Assembly: GCA_000711775.1 (NCBI GenBank)
Contig: ARYC01017223.1
Span: 109,405-173,404 of the forward strand
DNA length: 64,000 bases
Direction: 5' to 3'
Source of the DNA: Oxytricha trifallax
Lineage: Eukaryota > Ciliophora > Spirotrichea > Sporadotrichida > Oxytrichidae
Shown here: positions 55,864 through 64,000 of the stretch, piece after piece
Numbering within the stretch: position 1 is the first letter of the stretch
Layout of the letters: each line of letters begins with the position of its first letter
Notes under the pieces: model-generated
Told to the model about the DNA's origin: nothing
What the model saw: the letters and a program-made list of their open reading frames with translations, nothing else
Databases searched by the model: none
Program-made: the position numbers and the translations under genes

Positions 55864-58785
55864 ATGCTGCTGTAGCAGGCGGATTTTGCAGGTTATAATA
55901 AAACTTTTGATTTTAAGTAGTATGTGAGAAAGTATATAAATAACAAAAAGCCAAAGAAGATCAAGCACAGCCATAAGAGTAAATCCGTGGTATCATAGAC
56001 TCTAGATGTAACTGCTGCTATCGAAGAGCTTAAGGAGAGTGAATAAGCTACGAATCTCAGCTTTGCAAGTGATTAAAATCAAAATAAAGAACCCTTACCT
56101 CAGCTCTTTATTAACTATGGCTCGATCATCGGCCATGAGATTCTCATAAAGCACTTCGAAAGTTTCAAGAATTCTTAATATTATTAAAGGTCTTGCATTT
56201 TGCAAGAAATAGTTACTCGAAACACCCAGTCACTTTTCTCCTTCCTAAGCAATTTTGAGAACGTTAGTGACCAGAAACTAAGCGAGAACTTGTTCTCATT
56301 GCTCGTGGATTTAATTTAGAGCAATAATAATTTAGATGAAGACTCAAAGCCACGTATCTTTTTAGCTGCTCTTGGTTATTATATGGGAGAAAGAGTATAA
56401 ATCGAAGATGAATTAATTCAAGAATCAATCTTATTATTAATTCGCTCACCTAATACGAGACAAGCTCTAGGTTTAGCGAACTTTGTATTCTTTAATTCAG
56501 TTGCAGCATTCACTAAACAGCTTGCACCAGTGCAGAAATTGGATTCTACTCTCCCCTATATTATACAATTAATGGGTTAAACTTGGTAATTATTCGCAGT
56601 CGACTCTCAAGTTTAAAAGCTAATACCTACTTCATTCTTTATCTTGAATGTGCCTTTCATGACTCTACTCAAGCAAGACTGTGGCTTGCACTTAATCAGA
56701 GACATACCTGTAGAATACACAGAGTACTTCGTAAGAATTTGTGCTCTCTCTTGCTCTCCTACAGTTGAAGCTCTCAAAGATTATATATCAATTACTAGGG
56801 CTACTTTCTTACAGAAGTAAGAGGTTATTGATTCAAACACTATGGTTTACTTTATGAAAGGCCTTGCATAAAGGCTGCAGAGCAGAGACGAGTAGTGGGT
56901 AGGCAAAGTAGAGCAGTTCAAGAAGCTTCAGCAGCAAATCATAGAAGCTTAAATTGAAAAGAATGTGAGTGTGAGCAACAGCATTATTGAAAATTGCCTT
57001 AATGGCGACTGCTCTGAAATTCAAAGAATTTTACACTTACCCAAAAATATGGAAGCTTTCTCTGATAAAACAATTGTAGACTTACTTCAACTCTTTGAGA
57101 ACGCTAATATCTCGCACTTGTTAGCTCGTGCTTTCAATTCAAAGCCACAGAATGAAAGGTTAAGTGTGAGTAATGACTTAGAAAAGCTGCAGCAAAATCT
57201 TGGCTTTAAGTTATATAGTTCTCAAATTTTGTGCATTAACTATATTTGCGAAAACTTGCACGCAAACCATTTAATACATTTTGGTATTGGTAATGGCAAG
57301 ACCTTGATCTGCGTTGCGTTAGCCATTCTTATAGCTCTTAAAACGAAGCTATCCGTAATCATAGTTGGCAAGAATGAGCACTTAGTGCAGAGAGATTATC
57401 AAAAATTTCAAAAAGTTATTAGTGCAATGGAACTTGATTCAAACCATAATTTCTTTGCAAAAAGTACAGGCATTTATTTTTTCACTCAACCACAACTCAA
57501 GAAACAAATGAAGGCTGCTAAATTCATGAGTGTGTGGCACGATAGCATCGTGCTTATTGATGAATACGACTGGATTCTCTTCGATGGCTCCGCTGACAAC
57601 ATTATAAACCAGCTAAATTTTTACAAGCAAGCAAGAAGTATTATTGGATTTTCAGGAAGCCATCTTTCTCAAGGTGAAGAAAATTGTCTTAGTTTAGCAT
57701 TGCATAGCACACCTGTAGTATTCCCTACCCTTGATAAACTGTAAGGAGATAAGAAAACTTAGTTACCAGACTTGCTCATAAGTTCAAATCAAGGAGATTA
57801 CTTACAAAGAATCAAGGAAATCATAAAGGATTAAGTAGCTGTTTCACCAGTTTTAATAGTGGCTTCAACAAATTACAGTGCTATTGAAATAGGTTTAAAG
57901 AAATCCGATTTTGATTTCATTAGTTTCAACCACTCCTAGGCGACTGCAATTGAATCTGTGCTTGAAGGCAGGTATTTAATGAGAAATGCAAGCAAAAACT
58001 ACGGGGTTTACTTGCTCAACGAGCCACAGGGGAGAGGAACAGATATCCAAACTAATGATGAAATCGATTAAAATGGTGGTTCATATTTAATCATTGCTGA
58101 TGTTTTCTCACAAAGATCTGAAGAATAAATCATTGGCAGAATTGGGAGACTTAACACTAAAGGCAGGTGGCAGCGAGTATTATATAAGCAAGCTTCTAAA
58201 GATAGTGCAGAGCAGCTGCTTATAGTTGAAAAGAAAGAGACAGAGCTTATACTTGCTCGCAAGCACAATTAAGTATAATCAATTTTATAAAATCGATTAG
58301 AAGCATTGGAAAATTTACTAGAATAAAACCAGGTGCCTTAAGAATAAATTTCTGCAGAGCTTTCAAACGAATAGGAGCAAGATAATATTGTAAGAGAAAT
58401 CGTTCAACATATTGTATCTCTCACTGAGAAAGCTTACAGTGAAGCAAGCAACCCAGCAGCAGTAGTGAAGCAAGATAATCTTGAAGAAGAAAAGGAGCCT
58501 TAATAAATTGAAGAATAAGGTGAATAAAGTAAGTTGGGTTTTTATTAACCTTCTCTCATAGAGCTTATTGAATAGAAGATGAGTTAAAACCCTGTGCTTC
58601 AAGATAAACCATTCGAGCAGGTATAGCAATTGGTGCACAGGAGTTTAAAGTGGTAGCACCATGAAATTACTAAGGCTCAAAGCAGAGAGAGATCCAAAAG
58701 TAAAAGCAGTTCTGCAAGTTCAAAGAGAAGATTATTGAAAGGTTAACAAAAGCTTGAATTAATCAAAGAATAAAACAAGACTTGA
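55864..58785 (+). CDS. SecA-like DEAD-motor ATPase with long N-terminal extension
   Basis: 973 codons from the ATG at 55864 (MLLQQADFAGYNKTFDFKQY) to TGA 58783-58785. The first ~470 residues have no recognised domain. Then SecA-type motifs: Walker A HFGIGNGKTLICVALAIL (~474), VGKNEHLVQRDYQKF, Walker B IVLIDEYDWILFDGS (~566), NEPQGRGTDIQ (~722), EEQIIGRIGRLNTKGRWQR (~758). The tail (800-973) is Q/E-rich. Bacterial SecA has about 290 residues between Walker B and GRGTD; here there are about 155, so the preprotein-crosslinking domain appears missing. TAA/TAG Gln codons throughout rule out bacterial contamination. Nucleic-acid or protein translocation are both possible; function unknown. After the TGA the frame continues open for 58 codons. 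Confidence 0.82.
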
Positions 58786-59055
58786 GAGTTGGTTACTCGT
58801 CGCAGTGCTAGAGATAAAACATTCACTTGCACTTATACAGAGCTGCCAGAGAACGAAGAGACAATGGAAAGATGGTTGAAGGCAGCCTCGAGTGAGAGAA
58901 GGCACTTTAAAAGCGACATAAACCATAGAAATTCAGAGAGAAAACCAAGATTAAGAATATGAGATTTATCTTAATTTTTTAAAGCAATTCACCATATTCA
59001 TGTTTTTGCTATTAATAGCATATAGAGAATCGTGGAGGAATAGAAGCAGCAGCAC

Positions 59056-59862
59056 TCACTGTCTCATGTTTGGAGATTGATTTTGCATGTTCTACAGGTT
59101 ACCATCTTGCATAAACTGCTCTTTCATCTTGCGTAAGTCAAGCAACTCACTTTCCATATCGTCATGTTATTGCTTCAACTTTTTTAGTTTACTGCAAGAA
59201 TTCTTGCTTATCTTACTTCAAAGCCATTTCATAGTCTTTTACCTCCTCTAATTATTCACGGGTTCTCTTTCTTTTAGATGAATCCTTAACGAGATTCACA
59301 GCCTTACCTCGCTCAGCTACACAAGGAATTAAGAGAGAGTAAACTTACTGCTAAAGTTAAGGCATCTGCTGAGAGCTTCCACGAACTCGGGTCTCATTTC
59401 TATAACGAGATCTCTATTTTACTCTAGCTTTTCTCTTCGTTACAACATTGCATCATGAATCATCTGGGAGATACCGTCGGTGTCTAGGGTGAAGAGCAAG
59501 TCACAGATCCATTATCTATCTAGGTGGACCCAATCTCGTTCTTCAGGCAAGTATTGCAGCAATCTTGAAGACCCTCTTGCATAATCGAGAAAGTCTTGAA
59601 CTGTAAGTCCATCGATTTGAGGCACTGCTGACACCTTAACTGCGTCTCATCTTACGTACTATATTAACAGTTACAGGATTAAGCTAGGGGTTACGTCTTT
59701 CTCTGCTCTTATGATTTACTTAAGGAAATAAATGTTGGTGGAGTCCGCTTTTGGTAAGAAAGCGTGGCAGTCTTGGGCAAGAAAGTTGTATAGCTCTTTC
59801 TTACTTTTGCAATTCTGGGCGAGTTCTGAAACATTGATACCAGTAAGTTACTATTGGTTCAT
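59056..59862 (-). CDS. Coiled-coil protein related to the TBE 22 kDa protein? (copy 2)
   Basis: Same gene as at 48646-49447. It is in register through IIRAEKDVTPSLILQL, where copy 1 is shifted, but has an AGA-to-TGA change after LIQYVR. So neither copy is intact, each broken at a different point; the consensus of the two is a full-length frame of about 250 residues. Confidence 0.6.
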
Positions 59863-60311
59863 TAAACTTTAAAATTAAGGTGCCTTAAACCATTTTATAT
59901 AGGCAAATTTTGATTCAGGAAGACACTACCGTTAATAAAATCAGAGAGTGCTTTTCATAATAATGAAATCGTACCAGCACGATCCAATTTCCGCTAGCGG
60001 AATTACTACAGCACCAACACAATTCATTATTAGGAAGTAAGTAATTTCCATAAGAATTCAATCAAGGATTCAAAGTAAATGAACTTTTTTCATTACTATA
60101 TTTGGCTAAATTATCAATGATTTTATATGAAATTAAGTAAAATCATAATTATAGAATAACTAGATGCAATTATAATTACTACAGTACTATAAAAAACTTA
60201 ATTAATCCAGAATCTATTTAGAATATAAGTAAATCACCACACAATTTCTATATTTATTATCAGAATTATGCATTCTGATTTGCTTGAATCCTAATTTATC
60301 TATATTGAAGT

Positions 60312-62387
60312 ATGCACCTTGAATTCATGATAGAAAAGTTTCACACATTTAAAGGTAGAATTTTTAGTCTTTTAAAAAATAGCTGGCCTAGCTTAATTCA
60401 TGATAATTTAGTTACTAAAATAAGTAAGTTAAAATATAGTTCTCTATTTAATTTCCATAGTATTTTTAATTCAGATGACTAGAGACAGCTAAGACAAATT
60501 TATATAAACTATATTATCAATTAAAATTTCAAGGCTAGTGATAACAAGAATCCAATTTTCTTAATTCATATTAACTTTAATTTCAAAACTTTTCCTTGTA
60601 ATAAAGAACCTTTTACTAACCTTTAAATAATTCTTAATCTATCGAATTTATTGAAGTTCAAGCTATATGTAAGGTATATAAATATATATATTAGAATTAA
60701 ATTGATACTAATAATGGACTATGATAAAATTTAAAAGAATAACAAGTTATTTATCTTATATTTAAAATTTAAATAAATTAAGTTTATACTTAAGATAATT
60801 TTAAATCTGACTCTAATATAAAATAAAAGATAATATTATTTCTCATATTTATTTCTTAACATAATTCTATCAATAAAATAAACTGTATTTTGAATATTCG
60901 AATTATACAAAGCTAGTGAATTTACTTTTAATACACTTATTAACAATTAATTTTATATAGAAATAAAAGATAAATATAAATAAATTTTAATAAATTTTAA
61001 TAAATTTATTGTATAAATAAACAGTTTTAAACTTATTTTATTTTATATTTTTAGCTATTTTATTTATAAGTTAGGATAGTTAAGTATGGTATTAATGCTA
61101 TTAATATTACTTATTTTTAATTTATATTAGTAATTTAACTATTATTTTCTCTCATAATTGATAGTAGCAGAAATAGTAATATAGCCTTGGCTTAATTTAA
61201 CAAATTTTAATTTTCATAAAGCTAAATTGAATATTCAAGTTTAGTATTTTCAAACCTAAAATTATTCTTTAATTTTATTAACAGTCAATAATAATAGAAA
61301 TAGTCAATTTCAATTTATATCATTTACATATTTTTATTTTATACAATCAAATAAATATAAGTTTATAATCTTTTTATTCATTCTATTCTAAAGGATAATA
61401 ATTTTCAATAAGTTTATTTACAATTTTATTACAAATATAGCTAAAATTATTTCAATTTTATATAAAACTTTCATTATTAATACTTTATAATATTTATTTA
61501 CTTCTTAATAAAAAGCCCTATAATCTTTGTTTTATTAAGTTTAACAATAAATTTGAAATAGAGGGAGTATTTTTAATCAATAAACTTACTTATTTTCATT
61601 GATAAATTTGAATGTTTGTAAGAATTTGAATATTTAAACTTTCTAAACTTGTTAATATTATTACTATTTTTCATTGTATAGTACTTAGAAATTTTAACTT
61701 AGTTAATTTTTAATTTATTTTAATTAGAATTAAATAGGGTTTAAATAATAAATTATTCTTATTAATATAGAGGTTCCTGGCACTGGATTAATTTATATAT
61801 ATAAAATTAATTAAATTTAGCTATAAATTATTTATAAATAACTTCTCTATTTTATATAGGTCAATAATTTTACTTTATCTATTACTTATAAAATTTCATG
61901 TTTCGACATTAAAATAGGTTAATTAAAATATTTATTGATAAGTTTAAAGCCAACTTTTTATAAATTTCAATGGATTTTATCACTATTACAGTTATTCACC
62001 ATGCATTTTAATAAATTTAAAGAATAAAATAAATTAATTTATCAATAAATCTTGTAAATAATAGATTTTTTATTAAAAATAATGTTAGAGTTAAAAATAT
62101 AGTTAATAAAAAAAATGGAAAATTATAGTAAAAATAACAAAGTTAAATAATAAAATATGTAAAAATAAGCCATTTTTATATAAAAAATCATAGATTTTAT
62201 CATTAAAATTCGTAAAAATTAAGAATTAATGCTAAGTATAGTTGATTTCCAAAAATTGGTTGCCAAAAAATCAAGAATTTCAAAGTTAAAAGTTTGCTCT
62301 TAAAGTTGGTCAATAAAACCATTACTATTTAAGCCAGAGTAAAATAAATATAATTATAAAATTTTCTAAAATATTCAATGAACGGTG
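60312..62387 (+). CDS. AT-rich block with long TGA-free frames, copy 2
   Basis: Nearly identical to 49907-51973; the one difference seen is a one-base indel (near 51670 versus 62083). Same frames and breaks. Confidence 0.4.
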
Positions 62388-63910
62388 ATCACAGTGATTG
62401 TGAAGATAAAAAAAAATTGCAATGAAAATAATCTTTGCAAGAATTGCATTCAAAGAGCGAGACTCTAGCACTTATCAAGCCAATAAACTCAGCCCTCACT
62501 TAAATAAGTGAATTAAAGTAGCCTAGCAGAAAAAGGCTTTAATGATATTAATCCTAAGCTCTCAAATCCAAGCAAAAATTAATAGCCTGATTAATAGGCC
62601 TCAAATCAATTTATTCAATAACCTAAAGTTCCTGTTTAAAATCCACCTCCCGCTCCTTAACCTAAGCCCCAGAACCCCAACAATAATTAAGGTTAAAACT
62701 AAAGCCAACTTCAGCAAAATCCTCCTCAAGTGTAAATATAGCAAAATCAAATTCAGCAACACATAAGTTTTAAGTTGGATGTTAATCCAAAACACAGATA
62801 CTCTATCAGTTAAAACCCTAAGATGGTAAGTCATCTTTATTCTTTGAACTATGACAAAATTTTCAAAAATGTACTCGATTATTCGTAAGACCTGGTAAAG
62901 GCAGAATATTACAGCAACGATCCAAAGTGTGAAATTAATACAAGTAATTTAAATGACATTCAAAACATTCAGGCCCTGTCAGTTTAAAAACCTAACAAGT
63001 TTATCTAATTTTTTCACGCCCTCAATATTATTATGAGCAATACCTATTTTATCTCAGCAGAGCAATCAATTCAGCACGCTTTACTAAATGTTAGAGACCC
63101 AGAAATCATAGAACTTTCACTATCACGCAACAAACTCTTTGACATCGACAATTTTATGGGTGGAATCCATACTAGTTTATTCCAAAGTCTAAAACTTGAA
63201 AAATTTGAATCAAAAACCAAGCATGAACTATTAAATGAAAATCAAATTAAAGGTAAGCTCATTGATTTTTTGTTGTTGTAAAATAAAACCCCCGTTTTAA
63301 TCTGGACAATTGATAATGACAAGCAAGAATTTATTGTTATAAAGTAACACTAAGGTGACTGGTACTTTCTTAAATAAGACAGCAATACTTACAAAATCAG
63401 CAAAAAAGGGAAAAATATCACTCAGATCTTTCAGAACCAGTTGAAGAAATTAATCAGCACGACTTAATTCATCAGTATTTTGGCTCAGTTAATATATTCT
63501 ACTGTATAAAAGTGCAAGACTAAAACCAGCGCAAATTCGAACAGTTAATATTCCACATGCTCCACTTAATCTATAAATCAAAAAAATATGCAGAGCAAAT
63601 TATTTTTTGGAAAGATTTTGTCAATTTAGCTCAAGAACAACTCAAACTACCAGACCTTTAGAATAATAAATTCTAACTACCTCCACTCAGATTTAATCCA
63701 ACAAATTATTACTCTAACTAGCACACCTGGAATTAAGTAAAAAAACAAAAAAAGAGAGCGGCTAAGAAAACTTTGAAACTAGTTGAAGAATCAGAATATG
63801 AGACAGATACTTCTCCCCAAAAACCTCAAAATTCAGGAAAGAGTTCAACACCAACCAGAGGCAAGCAACAGTAGGAAGCTCAGAATGCAAACAAGAGACA
63901 GAAGAGATGA
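62378..63910 (+). CDS. Cys/Gln-rich unknown protein with two frame breaks, copy 2
   Basis: Appears identical to 51964-53496, including both homopolymer frame breaks. Confidence 0.55.
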
Positions 63911-64000
63911 GCACTACAGGTAAGCTTATTATATTTTATTATAAATAGCTTGACATGCAAATGTCAGCTATAATTTCTTAATTTTTAATAATTAATTTAC

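Larger units (their letters stand above)
54780..64000. mobile_element. 10.4 kb tandem unit, copy 2 (truncated by window end)
   Basis: Same order and orientation as copy 1, running to the window edge. The left half (to about 60.0 kb) differs from copy 1 by scattered substitutions and indels, while 60.0-64.0 kb is nearly identical to copy 1. Its right inverted repeat lies beyond the window. Confidence 0.85.

Noticed and set aside
55864..58785. Bacterial contamination as source of the SecA-like gene
   Set aside because: Dozens of in-frame TAA/TAG codons, linkage to ciliate genes and to a spliced gene in the same repeat unit.
1..64000. CRISPR arrays, tRNA or rRNA genes
   Set aside because: No regularly spaced repeats and no recognisable tRNA or rRNA sequence seen on either strand.

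Overview
This is AT-rich nuclear DNA of a hypotrich (spirotrich) ciliate, and it is germline (micronuclear) DNA rather than somatic DNA. Four things show this. (1) Real genes use TAA and TAG as glutamine and stop only at TGA. (2) Genes are cut into pieces by short AT-rich internal eliminated segments (IESs). The 2-10 bp direct repeats (pointers) at their edges restore the reading frame exactly when one copy is removed. (3) Three TBE-type transposons with C4A4/G4T4 telomere-like ends and AAT target duplications are present. (4) Several genes also carry ordinary GT-AG introns. The content fits Oxytricha or a close relative; I cannot name the species.

Layout. 0.4-4.3 kb: an unrecognised Q/N-rich gene in many pieces, with a 0.7 kb inverted-repeat element inside it. 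5.1-6.9 kb: a PUF (Pumilio) RNA-binding protein in four macronuclear-destined segments (MDSs). 7.5-11.1 kb: the C-terminal half of a katanin p60-like ATPase (KATNAL2 type) on the + strand, a complete ribosomal protein eL28 gene on the - strand, then the N-terminal half of the same katanin-like gene on the - strand. The piece holding the Walker motifs is not in the window, so this is a scrambled, inverted gene. 11.3-12.6 kb: a small unknown gene. 13-15.4 kb: a bZIP factor with two predicted membrane segments. 15.7-24.5 kb: a giant palindromic element with ~0.77 kb inverted arms and a decayed long ORF, itself invaded by TBE no. 1, which contains a 541 bp foldback insertion. 24.8-25.4 kb: a small coiled-coil gene. 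26.6-30.5 and 31.6-35.5 kb: TBE no. 2 and a decayed TBE no. 3, flanking a tiny two-MDS gene. 35.6-38.6 kb: folylpolyglutamate/dihydrofolate synthase in five MDSs, one IES of which holds a palindromic MITE. 39.3-44.3 kb: a large leucine-rich-repeat protein, one IES of which is a 0.6 kb MITE whose target duplication is the pointer.

44.4-64.0 kb is the most unusual part: two tandem copies of a ~10.4 kb unit (the second cut by the window edge). The unit begins and ends with ~108 bp terminal inverted repeats. It carries a SecA-like ATPase (intact in copy 2, frameshifted in copy 1), a coiled-coil protein that looks distantly related to the TBE 22 kDa protein, a ~2.1 kb very AT-rich block with long TGA-free frames, and a Cys/Gln-rich protein. 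I know of no described mobile element with this gene set and propose it as a candidate new germline element.

Protein calls come from reading translations by eye. MDS borders are given where a pointer gave an in-frame join; the rest are approximate.
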